DNA from: Marinomonas sp. UCMA 3892
GTDB taxonomy: Bacteria > Pseudomonadota > Gammaproteobacteria > Pseudomonadales > Marinomonadaceae
Direction: 5' to 3'
Length of the DNA: 64,000 nucleotides
NCBI RefSeq assembly: GCF_012726345.1
Contig: NZ_PTXN01000004.1
Span: 212,101 to 276,100 of the forward strand
The translations under genes were made by a program, and so were the position numbers. The notes under the pieces were generated by a model, which ran no database searches, had not been told where the DNA came from, and was given only the letters and a program-made list of their open reading frames with translations. Shown one piece after another: positions 7,443 through 17,353 of the stretch (positions within the stretch are counted from its first letter, which is position 1; the number at the start of each line of letters is the position of its first letter).

Positions 7443-7919
7443 TTAGTCCTGATTAAATGATTTGTTATGCGTATTTTCAACTAACATATTGAGCTTACAA
7501 ACGACAGAAGATATTGCTTTTGAAAAACGTGGTATTTCGAGTACTTTGTCGAAGTAATACGGCATATAGCTCTCAATTGGGACTCTATTTTCTTCAATAA
7601 ATATTCTTGCTATTGGATGTGATTTTTCACAATATATTGGCTTGTGGTATTCATCAAATTGATCAAGTGTGAGATCAAAAACTTTACCACTTATTTCCAA
7701 CCATAAGTGGTATTCGATGCCATGGATCGATTCGTTGCGACCACTAATCACATCAATTTCTAAATCTGGGAATTTGAGATTGACATAAAACCCCAAAAAC
7801 ACAGACGTATGCTCACAGCAATTTTTGGGGAAATCTTCAAAAATCGGCAATTCTTCAGCTATATTACTGACTTCTATAGCTTCTCTAAAACTTCTTGCTA
7901 GTTTAGTCATGTCTTCCAT
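7443..7919 (-). CDS. Transglutaminase/papain-like orphan protein
   Basis: The protein has 158 residues. NCCEHTSVFLG (Cys near 34-35), HLWLEISGKVFDLTLDQF (His near 71, Asp near 82) give a plausible Cys-His-Asp triad in the order found in transglutaminase-like proteases. There is no signal peptide. The gene stands alone, in an AT-rich stretch, with no operon partner. The last codons (NKSFNQD) run into TAACAAATC... on the coding strand. That looks like the left part of an integron attC site, as if this were a former gene cassette. The target and role are unknown; orphan cassette proteins of this type are often of unknown function. Confidence 0.55.
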   Translation of the reverse strand: MEDMTKLARSFREAIEVSNIAEELPIFEDFPKNCCEHTSVFLGFYVNLKFPDLEIDVISGRNESIHGIEYHLWLEISGKVFDLTLDQFDEYHKPIYCEKSHPIARIFIEENRVPIESYMPYYFDKVLEIPRFSKAISSVVCKLNMLVENTHNKSFNQD

Positions 7920-8289
7920 TTGACTCCTTACACATACATTGCATTAGTACGTATGCGTGTTTTCTCAAATCTATCATCCAACCTTTTAAAATCTTAATGC
8001 TTTGATTTTAATTTTTTTATTTTTATTCTTATTCGATTGAGGTGGATCGCACAAGAACTGACTTCAAAACCAATTAAGTTTTAATATGATCGTATACCTA
8101 TCCGGTTTCGATATCTCCTGATAAAGCGCTAATAGCAGGGTTAATCGATAAGAATTTATTGGGCGAGTTGTTCGTATGATTACGATTCACAGGTCAAGTG
8201 CTAAAAAGCGTTGGGATAACGCTCGTTAAAAAATAGACAATTGTTTGCAGTTCTATGTTAGTAAGAATAATGTGTTTATCGGGAAATAT
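7920..8289. other. AT-rich intergenic region
   Basis: No gene is visible. The only clear element is a small terminator for kdpE at 8203-8224. The rest probably contains the promoter of the minus-strand orphan gene that starts at 7919. Confidence 0.5.
8203..8224 (-). terminator. Probable kdpDE terminator
   Basis: On the minus strand AGCGTT-ATCCC-AACGCT is followed by TTTT, about 65 bases after the kdpE stop codon. Confidence 0.55.
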
Positions 8290-8973
8290 TTATAGATCGA
8301 CATATAAACGATAGCCAACTCCAGGCTCAGTTCGTACATATTTGGGCTCACTGGGAGAGTCGCCTAGCTTTTGCCTTAAGTGGCTGACCACAATTCTCAA
8401 GTAATGAGTATCCTCTATATGACCTGGCCCCCATATCTCCTTAAGCAATTGAGTCTGAGTAACCACACAATTGGGTGATGAGGCCAGTTTAGACAATACT
8501 GCATATTCCTTCGGTGTGAGTTCGACAACTTGGTTATCAACTTTTACTAACCGACGACTTAAATCAATCTGTAATTTACCGTCATCTAATATAGGGAGTT
8601 TTTCAGGTTTGATATGATCCCTTAAAATTGCCCGCACTCTAGCCAGTAACTCTTCAACGCTAAAGGGTTTAGTCACGTAATCCTGCGCGCCTGCATCTAA
8701 TGCTGCCACTTTTTCTCTATCTTGATTGCGAACCGACAATACAATCACAGCAACGTCGGACCATCCCCGCAACTCTTGTAGCACTTGATGCCCTTCCATA
8801 TCCGGCAAGCCTAAATCCAAAATGACTAATTCAGGTTGCTGGCGAGCAACAGCTGCAAGTCCTTGCTGACCATTTTCTGCTTCAGTAACGTCATAGCCTT
8901 CACTAGTGAGGGCTATACGCAACATACGGCGAATTTGGGTCTCATCATCGATAACCACGATTTTTATTGCCAC
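8290..8973 (-). CDS. kdpE: Potassium-responsive response regulator KdpE
   Basis: The protein has 227 residues: an OmpR-type receiver (about 1-118, phosphoacceptor Asp53 in LVILDLGLPD, Lys in VTKPF) and a winged-helix DNA-binding domain (about 130-227, ending DTHYLRIVVSHLRQKLGD...GVGYRL). KdpE activates kdpFABC when K+ is scarce. It is the last gene of a kdpF-A-B-C-porin-D-E cluster, 49 bases after kdpD. It is the only response regulator in the island, so it may also receive signals from the orphan KdpD-like kinase at 19.9 kb. Confidence 0.92.
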   Translation of the reverse strand: MAIKIVVIDDETQIRRMLRIALTSEGYDVTEAENGQQGLAAVARQQPELVILDLGLPDMEGHQVLQELRGWSDVAVIVLSVRNQDREKVAALDAGAQDYVTKPFSVEELLARVRAILRDHIKPEKLPILDDGKLQIDLSRRLVKVDNQVVELTPKEYAVLSKLASSPNCVVTQTQLLKEIWGPGHIEDTHYLRIVVSHLRQKLGDSPSEPKYVRTEPGVGYRLYVDL

Positions 8974-9022
8974 GTATCTAGTCCATTCTGTGGTTTATTA
9001 AAGATATTTTGGCTAAAAATGA

Positions 9023-11683
9023 TTAGCCAGGAACGGGATAGTCTAACGGCAATTCAACTTCAAAACGAGTGCCTTGCCCCTGTAGGCAATCGGTAACGCG
9101 AACACTCCCGCCGTGTGCAGCTATCATGCCTTTACAAATAGCCAGCCCCATACCCGTGTTCTGTTTCTTCTGATCTCCATCGGCAACCACATAAAACATA
9201 TCGAAAATTTGATCCCTATGACTTGCAGGGATCCCCGGCCCTCTGTCTTCTATTGCAATACAACAGCGATGATTTGAGATGGATAATTCAATACTAATAG
9301 GCTCTTCTGGTGGTGAAAATCGAACAGCATTTTCAAGAATGTTAAATAATCCTTGTTCAATTAGCGCCGCATGGACAAATAGGAGTGGTGGTTCTTTTTC
9401 CCTATGGTATTCAACGATAGCCCTAGGAAAATAGCGTTTGAGTCTACCGAGTACACTGCCAATAATGTCATCTGCCGAAACCCAATCACGCTCAATACTC
9501 AAAGTGCCATGACCAAGGCGAGTCATATCGAGTAAATTTTGAATATAACTGTCTAAACGCCGACTTTCCTGCAAGATAGTATCGAGTAACTCGTTGCGAT
9601 CAGATTCTAGCAATTGCTTATTCAGTAACTTGAGGCTCTCCGCTGCCCCCATCATGGCTGAGAGTGGCGATTTTAGATCGTGGGATACTGACGATAATAA
9701 TGCTGAACGTAATTGCTCTATCTCAGTTTTTACCCGTGCAGATTCTAAATCTGACACCAACTGAATACGCCGCCAAGTATTTGCGCCTTGCTGTAACATT
9801 GCCAGAATAAGCTCTCGATCAAACGGACTGAGTTCGTTGACTGTGGGTTGCCAATCTAAAATCGCCGCGCCAATCGTCGTCCCTTCAAGTTCAATAGGGA
9901 ACACACTCACACCCGAAGCACTCAAGGTATCACTCAAACGCCCCGCTGCTTGCCCATGCCGTAACGTCCAATCAATGGCGGCTAAATCGAGATCATTGAA
10001 TGGCGTATTAAGTATGGGTAAATAGGACCGCTGACCATCTTTATGTTGTAGGACAATATAACAATCGGCATTAACTGAAGCCGCAATCTTGCGCCCTATC
10101 GCTTGCCAAAGGGCTTTTTCATCATCAGCAACTGATAATTCTTGGGCAACATCCTTTAACGTTTCTGCATAACGATTTGATTCACGTAATAAAATAAACT
10201 GATGTCTAATTCTGGAGGCAGCTGGACCACTGATGAGCCCTATACAAACTAAAAAAATTAAGGTGGCGATGTCATCTTGGCTATTAACATTAAATGTAAA
10301 TTTGGGGTCTGTAAGAAAGAAATTAAAGCTAAAAAATGACCACACCGCAGTTGCCATAGCAGGCCTAGCTCCATAGGTTAAGCCAATACCAACTATCAAG
10401 AAAACATACAAGAGCACGAGATTGCCATTGCTGAGCCAAGCATCTATAAATGCCACAATCGGAAAAATAACCACAACACCAATTAGCCCTAAGAGATGGC
10501 CCCGTAAATCACCAAAACTGGCTTTAGGCGTAATGGGATCTCGTACTTGTACTTGGTTGTCGGGAGCGTGATATACACTGACTTCAACAGGTAAACCGGA
10601 TTCGATCAAACGTTGGTACAGCCTTTTACGCCACCAAGGATAGGTGCGTTTCACGCCAGCGCCGACCAATACAGTGTTAATTCGATGTAGTGCAACGTAA
10701 GGTAAAATGGCCTGATAACTGCTTGTGCCGCGTAATACTTCGGTCTGCGCACCAAGTTCTTTAGCTAAGGCAAAGGCCTCATTTAGCCTTTTTCTCTGAT
10801 AAAGCCCCAGCGCTTTGCCGGTATCAACCCACAGCACTAACCATGGAATTTGCCGCCGCTCAGCAATCTGCCGACCAATGCGGATCAAGTATTGATGATC
10901 ACTGTTATTGCTCACTAAAACCAACAATCTGTCTTTAAGAACAAAATCGGTTCCCTGCGCTTTTGCATCGAGCTCACAAATCAGTTTTGCATCGACTCGC
11001 TCTATGACTTTTTTCATTGCCAGTTCGCGCAGAGCCGTCAAATTCGATACCGAAAAAAAAGCATCCAAGGCTGAGCGAGCATACTCCGGCAGATAAACTT
11101 TGCCTTGCTGCAAGCGTTCGATGAGTGTTGATGGCGGTAAATCGACAAATATAATTTCATGGGCTTCATCAAGGAAGCGATCAGGTACGGTCTCCCGTAC
11201 CCGCACTTGAGTAATCTGCAACACCAGATCATTCAAACTGACCAAATGCTGAATATTAACTGTGGTATAGACATCTATTCCTGCAGCTAATAATTCAGCG
11301 ACATCTTGGTAGCGCCGTTTATGGCGGCTACCGGGGATATTCGTATGGGCCAATTCATCGACCAAGATGAGCTTCGGCTTGCGAAGCAGCGCCGCATCTA
11401 AATCAAATTCCGTTAAACGATTATTATGATAATCAATGGGTTTACGCGCCAATACCTCAAAACCCGCTAACATAGCCTCGGTATCGGCACGACCATGGGT
11501 TTCAACCAGTCCAACCAGCAAATCTACACCTTGTTGAGCTATTTCCCTTGCAGCACTGAGCATTGAATAAGTCTTGCCTACGCCAGGTGCCGCCCCAAGA
11601 AAAACCGTCAGTTTACCTTTATCATTTTGCTGTATCTGACTTAAGAGCGCATTGGCTTGCTGTGTTTGACTGATTGGTACCAC
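9023..11683 (-). CDS. kdpD: Sensor histidine kinase KdpD
   Basis: The full-length protein has 886 residues. The N-terminal KdpD domain has Walker A GAAPGVGKT (residues 30-38) and LILVDELAHTN. A universal-stress-type domain follows to about 375, then four DUF4118 membrane helices (about 395-500), a GAF-like domain, HisKA with SSVSHDLKSPLS, and a HATPase with DRGPGIP and GMGLAICKG. It senses low K+ or high osmolarity and phosphorylates KdpE. The start lies 2 bases from the porin stop codon, so it is co-transcribed with the transporter genes. Confidence 0.95.
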   Translation of the reverse strand: MVPISQTQQANALLSQIQQNDKGKLTVFLGAAPGVGKTYSMLSAAREIAQQGVDLLVGLVETHGRADTEAMLAGFEVLARKPIDYHNNRLTEFDLDAALLRKPKLILVDELAHTNIPGSRHKRRYQDVAELLAAGIDVYTTVNIQHLVSLNDLVLQITQVRVRETVPDRFLDEAHEIIFVDLPPSTLIERLQQGKVYLPEYARSALDAFFSVSNLTALRELAMKKVIERVDAKLICELDAKAQGTDFVLKDRLLVLVSNNSDHQYLIRIGRQIAERRQIPWLVLWVDTGKALGLYQRKRLNEAFALAKELGAQTEVLRGTSSYQAILPYVALHRINTVLVGAGVKRTYPWWRKRLYQRLIESGLPVEVSVYHAPDNQVQVRDPITPKASFGDLRGHLLGLIGVVVIFPIVAFIDAWLSNGNLVLLYVFLIVGIGLTYGARPAMATAVWSFFSFNFFLTDPKFTFNVNSQDDIATLIFLVCIGLISGPAASRIRHQFILLRESNRYAETLKDVAQELSVADDEKALWQAIGRKIAASVNADCYIVLQHKDGQRSYLPILNTPFNDLDLAAIDWTLRHGQAAGRLSDTLSASGVSVFPIELEGTTIGAAILDWQPTVNELSPFDRELILAMLQQGANTWRRIQLVSDLESARVKTEIEQLRSALLSSVSHDLKSPLSAMMGAAESLKLLNKQLLESDRNELLDTILQESRRLDSYIQNLLDMTRLGHGTLSIERDWVSADDIIGSVLGRLKRYFPRAIVEYHREKEPPLLFVHAALIEQGLFNILENAVRFSPPEEPISIELSISNHRCCIAIEDRGPGIPASHRDQIFDMFYVVADGDQKKQNTGMGLAICKGMIAAHGGSVRVTDCLQGQGTRFEVELPLDYPVPG

Positions 11684-11685
11684 GA

Positions 11686-12447
11686 TTAGAAACTCCTTGA
11701 AAGACTCACTATCCAGCGCGCATCACACAGGGACTGGCACTGACTCTGCGATAAATCCGTATCGACATAACCAACACTCAACACATCCTGCTCAGTCACA
11801 TTGAGGTTCACCCCAACTCGCCAATCTAAATAGTGGCTATTGCTTGCGGCCATAGAACCTAAAAACAGTGCCATATCTTGCTGAGAAGCAAAAAAATTGC
11901 TCCCAAGATGCAGTACTAGGCTTACGTTAGAGAACAGTTGCGGCTCATAACTGGCGTAAACATACTGAAAATCGTCCACATTCTCGCCAAAATAATCAGG
12001 AGAATAAACCAGCCCTAGCTTAGCATCGGCGTAGCTTACCACAGCATAAATTTCGTTATAACTCAGGTCTGTATCGTCCTGCGAGTATTGGTAACGTATC
12101 ACGCCTAGGTCCGTTGTTAAGCCATTATCCCAATCCTTTGCCCAGCCAGCGGACAAGTCGAGTTCTAAACTTCCATCCCCAAATTCGATGTTACTGCCCC
12201 AAAGCGAGCCATACCAGCCAGAATCATGACTTAAGGTATATCCTGCTTGAACTGCAGGTCCTTCATCAGTTTGAGAAATACCGCGAAACGCATAATCACT
12301 GATGAGCATCACACTCCCTTGACTCTGCCAAGAGGCATTGCCCCCATGAGTCTCAGTGCTGGCAAGCGCGCCCATCGATAGTGAAGATAATGCCATCATC
12401 ACACCCGCACAGAGGCGCGAACAAGGAGCAGACTTAATCGGTAACAT
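11686..12447 (-). CDS. TorF-family putative outer-membrane porin
   Basis: The protein has 253 residues. A signal peptide (about 1-29, cleavage after GALA) precedes a beta-barrel with alternating aromatic strands. SDYAFRGISQTDEGPAVQ is the hallmark start of the TorF/TIGR02001 family, and the protein ends with the aromatic VSLSRSF typical of outer-membrane barrels. It sits between kdpC and kdpD in the same orientation, so it is probably induced by low K+ and may help K+ cross the outer membrane. That role is inference from context. Confidence 0.8.
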   Translation of the reverse strand: MLPIKSAPCSRLCAGVMMALSSLSMGALASTETHGGNASWQSQGSVMLISDYAFRGISQTDEGPAVQAGYTLSHDSGWYGSLWGSNIEFGDGSLELDLSAGWAKDWDNGLTTDLGVIRYQYSQDDTDLSYNEIYAVVSYADAKLGLVYSPDYFGENVDDFQYVYASYEPQLFSNVSLVLHLGSNFFASQQDMALFLGSMAASNSHYLDWRVGVNLNVTEQDVLSVGYVDTDLSQSQCQSLCDARWIVSLSRSF

Positions 12448-12481
12448 AAAAATTTATCCTTAAATTCAGTAGAATATTGTT

Positions 12482-13081
12482 TTATTGAGCGTGTTTAGCA
12501 ATCTGGTCGAGAGCGAGGTTGAGCTTGAGCACATTGACGCGCTCTTGCCCAAAAATGCCCCACTGCGGTGGTTCGATAAATTGCGCCACTAAGGTCAACA
12601 CTTGTGGTTCGGCTAACTGTCGAGCCTGAGCCACGCGTGCGACTTGCAGTTTGGCTGCAGCGGGTGAAATATGAGGATCCAGTCCCGCCCCCGATGTAGC
12701 GAGTAAATCGACTGGGATATCAGCGGCCTGAACAGATTCTCTGGCTTGGATTTCTTGGCTCGTTGCCATCACACGTTCACGTAGCGCCGGGTTACTCGGC
12801 GCAAGGTTACTACCACCGGTCGCCATAGGATCGTAACCGACAGCGCTCGGCCGACTATAAAAATAGGCTGGATTAACAAAGGGCTGAGCGATGAACTCAG
12901 AACCCATCGCGACATTATCCCTGTGGATCACACTGCCCTTAGCTTGAACGGGAAATAAAGCGCCACCGAGCTGAGTCACAGTGCCGGTATAGACAACGCC
13001 ACACACAAATAACAGGGCGAGACTGGCTCTCAACCCCATAACGGCATGCTGGGTTTTAGTGGGATATACGATTGAATTCAT
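12482..13081 (-). CDS. kdpC: K+-transporting ATPase subunit C
   Basis: The protein has 199 residues, with one N-terminal membrane helix (ASLALLFVCGVVYTGTVTQL) and a periplasmic domain containing SNLAPSNPAL and GLDPHISPAAAKLQVARVA, the KdpC signature. It stabilises ATP binding and complex assembly of the Kdp pump. It lies 9 bases after kdpB. Confidence 0.95.
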   Translation of the reverse strand: MNSIVYPTKTQHAVMGLRASLALLFVCGVVYTGTVTQLGGALFPVQAKGSVIHRDNVAMGSEFIAQPFVNPAYFYSRPSAVGYDPMATGGSNLAPSNPALRERVMATSQEIQARESVQAADIPVDLLATSGAGLDPHISPAAAKLQVARVAQARQLAEPQVLTLVAQFIEPPQWGIFGQERVNVLKLNLALDQIAKHAQ

Positions 13082-13090
13082 TACTGTCTC

Positions 13091-15109
13091 CTAGAGCATA
13101 AGTGCAATGATTGAGTCGAGCGCTTTAATGCCGACAAAGGGTAAAATCACCCCACCCAAGCCATAAATCAGCATGTTATTTCGCAGTAATTTTTCTGCAC
13201 TTATGGGTCTGAGCTTGATGCCTTTTAATGCCAATGGAATTAAGGCGGGAATGATAAGAGCGTTAAATACGAGCGCTGCGAGTACGGCTGAGGTTGGGCT
13301 GTGAAGCTGCATCAGATCCAGTGCGCCAATCGCAGGCAAAGCCCCCGCAAATACCGCAGGAATAATGGCAAAATACTTAGCCACATCATTAGAAAGGGAA
13401 AATGTAGTCAAGGCGCCGCGGGTGATCAGCAATTGTTTTCCGACTTCAACGATAGCCAGTAATTTAGTGGGATCTGAATCCAAATCCACCATGTTGCCAG
13501 CTTCTTTAGCAGCTTGGGTACCCGAGTTCATCGCAAGACCCACATCGGCCTGCGCTAATGCTGGCGCATCGTTAGTGCCATCCCCTACCATAGCCACTAA
13601 TCGACCTTTGGCCTGCTCTGCGCGAATAAGGGCAAGTTTATCCTCAGGTTTAGCTTCAGCGACAAAATCATCGACCCCAGCTTCGGCGGCAATCACGCCA
13701 GCCGTTAGCGGATTATCCCCTGTCACCATGATGGTCCGCACACCGAGCGCTCTTAAACGGGCAAACCGCTCCGCAACGCCTGGCTTAATCACGTCACTTA
13801 AGGCTATAACCCCTAAAATGTGCGTGCCACTGGCGACGACTAAGGGAGTTCCCCCCTGCAAAGCCACTTTACGGATAAGCGCGTTAACAGATTCAGGCCA
13901 TTGCATTTGATGCTGCTGCGCCCAAAACTGCATCGCATCGCCCGCGCCTTTTATGCCTTGAATACCATCCTTTAAAATCACCCCAGAAACCCGAGTCTCT
14001 GGCGTAAAAGGAATAAAAGTCGCATCCGTAGGCTTAACAGGTAATACCGCTCCCAAATCAACAGCCAATTTGAGTACAGATTTCCCTTCAGGGGTGGGGT
14101 CATCTAGCGAGGAAAGCACTGCCGCATCACGCAGCATCTCAGGTGCAATGCCTTTCACGGGTAAAAACGCAGTTGCTTGGCGATCACCAAAAGTAATAGT
14201 GCCCGTTTTATCTAGCAGTAACGTATCGATATCGCCGGCAACTTCCACGGCTTTACCAGACTTCGCGACCACATTGGCGGCTAAGGCGCGGTTCATACCT
14301 GCAATACCAATAGCGGGTAACAAGCCACCAATCGTGGTTGGGATCAAACACACTAACAGTGCAATTAACATAGTGTAATCAAGGCTTGCACCAACAAAAC
14401 TTGCTAGCGGCGGCAAAGTAACCACCACGAGTAGGAAAACCGCAGTTAATGACGCAAGTAGTACGGTTAACGCCGTTTCGTTCGGTGTCTTTTGGCGTTT
14501 AGCCCCTTCGACGAGCCCTATCATTCGGTCTAAAAAGCTATTACCGGGATCATTCGCAACCAGCACGGTAATTTCACCCGTAAGTACCTTAGTGCCGCCA
14601 ATCACACCGGAATGGTCTGTGCCAGCTTCGCGCAGCACAGCCGCAGATTCACCGGTAATCGCCGATTCGTTGATAGTGGCTATCCCTTCGATGATTTCAC
14701 CATCGGCAGGAATATAGTCACCCTGTAAAACCTTCACCTTATCGCCTTTAGCAAGCTGAGTGGCGGATATTAACTCCAACTCACCATGGCGTATTCGCCT
14801 AGCTTGTAATGCCTCTTTTGCAGACTTTAAACTGGCCGCTTGCCCGCGACCTTTTGCCTCTGCCACAGATTCAGCAAAGTTAGAAAACCACACAGTAAGC
14901 AAAAGGATAAGGGTCGTGGCTAACTCAAAACCGACGGTATCTCCGTTAAGGAACCTTTGCACGGTGATCAGTCCAGCGAGCAAAGCACCAACGAGGACCA
15001 CAAACATCACTGGGTTACCAGCCATGCTCACTAAGGACATTTTTTTTACAGCACCAAAGGCAGCTTGCTTCACGCCGGCGCTATCTAATATTTGAGCAGG
15101 TTTATGCAT
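13091..15109 (-). CDS. kdpB: K+-transporting ATPase subunit B (P-type ATPase)
   Basis: The protein has 672 residues, normal for the family. The actuator TGES is at about 152-155, the phosphorylation site LLLDKTGTITFG at Asp300, and the hinge MVGDGTNDAPAL is in the P domain. There are seven predicted membrane helices. It hydrolyses ATP to drive K+ uptake through KdpA. kdpA ends two bases before its start, and kdpC follows closely. Confidence 0.97.
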   Translation of the reverse strand: MHKPAQILDSAGVKQAAFGAVKKMSLVSMAGNPVMFVVLVGALLAGLITVQRFLNGDTVGFELATTLILLLTVWFSNFAESVAEAKGRGQAASLKSAKEALQARRIRHGELELISATQLAKGDKVKVLQGDYIPADGEIIEGIATINESAITGESAAVLREAGTDHSGVIGGTKVLTGEITVLVANDPGNSFLDRMIGLVEGAKRQKTPNETALTVLLASLTAVFLLVVVTLPPLASFVGASLDYTMLIALLVCLIPTTIGGLLPAIGIAGMNRALAANVVAKSGKAVEVAGDIDTLLLDKTGTITFGDRQATAFLPVKGIAPEMLRDAAVLSSLDDPTPEGKSVLKLAVDLGAVLPVKPTDATFIPFTPETRVSGVILKDGIQGIKGAGDAMQFWAQQHQMQWPESVNALIRKVALQGGTPLVVASGTHILGVIALSDVIKPGVAERFARLRALGVRTIMVTGDNPLTAGVIAAEAGVDDFVAEAKPEDKLALIRAEQAKGRLVAMVGDGTNDAPALAQADVGLAMNSGTQAAKEAGNMVDLDSDPTKLLAIVEVGKQLLITRGALTTFSLSNDVAKYFAIIPAVFAGALPAIGALDLMQLHSPTSAVLAALVFNALIIPALIPLALKGIKLRPISAEKLLRNNMLIYGLGGVILPFVGIKALDSIIALML

Positions 15110-15111
15110 GA

Positions 15112-16836
15112 CTATTTCTCCAGACTCATAGTGGCAAGTTGTAATGCTTCGCCAATAGGCCCTAATACTGCCGCAGGTAAGAAAGATAGGAAGTTAATGA
15201 TCAAAATCACGGCAATGAGGGTGAAACAGAAGGTGGGACTTTCAAGCTTAAGGCTCGCGTTACTGTCGGGGCTAACCCTTTTACTCGACATCATCCCCGC
15301 AATCGCCAGCGGTAAAAACAGTGGCAGGTATCGACCAAGCAGTAAGGCGATAACGCAGCTGATATTCCACCAAGGCGTGTTATCACCTAAACCTTCAAAA
15401 CCCGAACCGTTATTAGCAAAAGCGGAGGTGTATTCGTAAAAGACTTGCGAAATCCCGTGAAAGCCGGGGTTGCTGTTGCCCGTAATACTCGGAATAGCCA
15501 CAGTGATCGCCGTCAAACCTAAGACGCACAAGGTAGGTAAAACTAATAGACTTCCCAAAAGGGTGATTTCACGGGTTTCGAGCTTACGACCAAATATCTC
15601 TGGCGTACGGCCAATCATCAATCCCGATAAGAACACAGCAATCCACACATAAACGATAAAGTTAACAAAACCGCAGCCAATACCGCCCCATATCGCATTG
15701 AGTAACATGCCTGATCGCGTCATCAATCCCCCTATTGGATTGAAGGAATCGTGCATGGCATTGACCGAACCGTTAGAGGTTTGCGTGGTAAAAGAAGCCC
15801 ATAGCGCCGAAAGCTCAGGTCCAAAGCGAACTTCTTTCCCCTCCATATTCGGCCCTTGGGCGCTTAATCCCGCAAAGGCGGCGTTAGGTTGCAACTCGCT
15901 GTACACTGTCGCCCCCAGAAAACTGACGCTCAATAGGCCCATAGCAACCAGAGCCATCAGGGTAAATTTTTTGCGTCTTAACATTCCGCCAGCCATAAAG
16001 ACGACGGCCATAGGGATCAGCACTAAGGCAATGGTCTCGATTGCATTACTTACTGGCGTTGGGTTTTCAAGCGGGTTACTACTGTTGGGGCCATACCACC
16101 CGCCACCATTAGTGCCTAACTGCTTGATGGCCACCATAGATGCGACGGGGCCGATCGGAACAATTTGCTCAGTGATAGGCGATGCAGAATCTAAGGTATT
16201 CACTTTTTGCGCACCATCAAAACTACTCGGTACGCCTTGCCAAGTGAGCAATAGCGCAACAATAGCCGCTAATGGCAGCATAAGTCTGAGTACACCGCGC
16301 ACTAGGTCAACATAATAGTTACCCAGATTTCGAGCCTCGCCTTCTTTGGCGCTGTCATTATTCAACCCGCCTAACATTCCCCGCAAAATCGCCACACAAA
16401 CCGCCAGCGCCATGGCTGGAGTGACAAATTGCAGCGTGACAATTAAAAATCCTTGGGATAGATAACTGAGCTGAGCCTGCCCAGAATAGTGCTGTTGATT
16501 GGTATTGGTGAGGAATGACACCGCAGTGTGCAAAGCCAGATCCCAAGATAATGGCCCTATACCATCAGGATTTAGTGGCAACAGATGTTGGAATTTAAGG
16601 ATAAGGAACGCCAAAATTCCAAGCACTAAGTTACTGATAAGAAAAGCCGCACCGTAGGATTTCCATGTCATCCCCGAATTGGCATTTACACCGATTGCCC
16701 GATAAACCCACTTTTCAATGGGATTAAATAAACGATCTGAAAAATGGGACTGACCAGAGAAAATCCCTGTCATATATGATCCCAACAACCATGCGAGCCC
16801 AAGCGCAGTAGTAAAAATAAGGGTAATTTCAAACAT
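15112..16836 (-). CDS. kdpA: K+-transporting ATPase subunit A
   Basis: The protein has 574 residues, with 10 membrane helices and four pore-loop repeats. Filter sequences are visible (for example TNTNQQHYSGQ and QLGTNGGGWYGPNSSNP). KdpA is the K+-selective, channel-like subunit of KdpFABC and is related to TrkH/KtrB. It starts 8 bases after the kdpF stop. Confidence 0.97.
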   Translation of the reverse strand: MFEITLIFTTALGLAWLLGSYMTGIFSGQSHFSDRLFNPIEKWVYRAIGVNANSGMTWKSYGAAFLISNLVLGILAFLILKFQHLLPLNPDGIGPLSWDLALHTAVSFLTNTNQQHYSGQAQLSYLSQGFLIVTLQFVTPAMALAVCVAILRGMLGGLNNDSAKEGEARNLGNYYVDLVRGVLRLMLPLAAIVALLLTWQGVPSSFDGAQKVNTLDSASPITEQIVPIGPVASMVAIKQLGTNGGGWYGPNSSNPLENPTPVSNAIETIALVLIPMAVVFMAGGMLRRKKFTLMALVAMGLLSVSFLGATVYSELQPNAAFAGLSAQGPNMEGKEVRFGPELSALWASFTTQTSNGSVNAMHDSFNPIGGLMTRSGMLLNAIWGGIGCGFVNFIVYVWIAVFLSGLMIGRTPEIFGRKLETREITLLGSLLVLPTLCVLGLTAITVAIPSITGNSNPGFHGISQVFYEYTSAFANNGSGFEGLGDNTPWWNISCVIALLLGRYLPLFLPLAIAGMMSSKRVSPDSNASLKLESPTFCFTLIAVILIINFLSFLPAAVLGPIGEALQLATMSLEK

Positions 16837-16844
16837 AACGACTC

Positions 16845-16925
16845 CTAAAACTTATTAGGGGCAAACATTGCCACTGCTAAGTAAATGAAAAGTGCTATGG
16901 AAAGTATTAGAAATATCCAGTCCAT
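16845..16925 (-). CDS. kdpF: K+-transporting ATPase small subunit F
   Basis: A 26-codon gene encodes MDWIFLILSIALF followed by IYLAVAMFAPNKF, a single membrane helix ending with a short basic tail, exactly the form of KdpF. It is the first gene of the operon. A GGAG site for kdpA overlaps its end. It stabilises the Kdp complex in the inner membrane. Confidence 0.9.
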   Translation of the reverse strand: MDWIFLILSIALFIYLAVAMFAPNKF

Positions 16926-17353
16926 ATAATTTGTCCTTAAGAAAGTGAGTAACAGCACAAATATATGAATTAACGGCGTAAAGTCTCTAGAGCTCAAATG
17001 ACTAATCCCGTAAAGAATACGTAAAAATCATAAATACTCAGAGAGCCAACGTGATTAGCAACATGCAAAACAGGTGAATCTTGCGGATGACTAAGTAACA
17101 GATTCATTAGATGAAAATAAACTTGTAACTTTAACCATAATTTACATAGTGTTACGCTAAATTTGAGGAGGCCAATAAAATCGTCATATACTGCGAAAAT
17201 AATGCGACTACAACCATAGGATTAACTGTAAAAGTTAAATAAAAAGCCAGCTAGAGATACTAACTGGCATTGGACGACGTTCACTTATTTAATACACTTA
17301 GCATTCAGCATAATGAGCGCTCGCACATTATGAAAACTTCATTATATCTTAGG
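16926..17353. other. Intergenic region with kdp promoter and apbE terminator
   Basis: The region has no gene. It should contain the KdpE-activated promoter of kdpFABC close to 16.95-17.1 kb, although I cannot identify the KdpE box with certainty. A rho-independent terminator for the upstream trkH-apbE unit is at 17241-17268. Confidence 0.5.
17241..17268 (-). terminator. Terminator after apbE
   Basis: Read on the minus strand, GCCAG, a 13-base loop, CTGGC, then TTTTTATTT. It separates the kinase-trkH-apbE unit from the kdp operon. Confidence 0.65.

Noticed and set aside
13365..13910. 181-codon plus-strand frame inside kdpB
   Set aside because: Antisense shadow of kdpB, no motif.
15698..16315. 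205-codon plus-strand frame inside kdpA
   Set aside because: It is antisense to a clear kdpA coding region; typical shadow frame.
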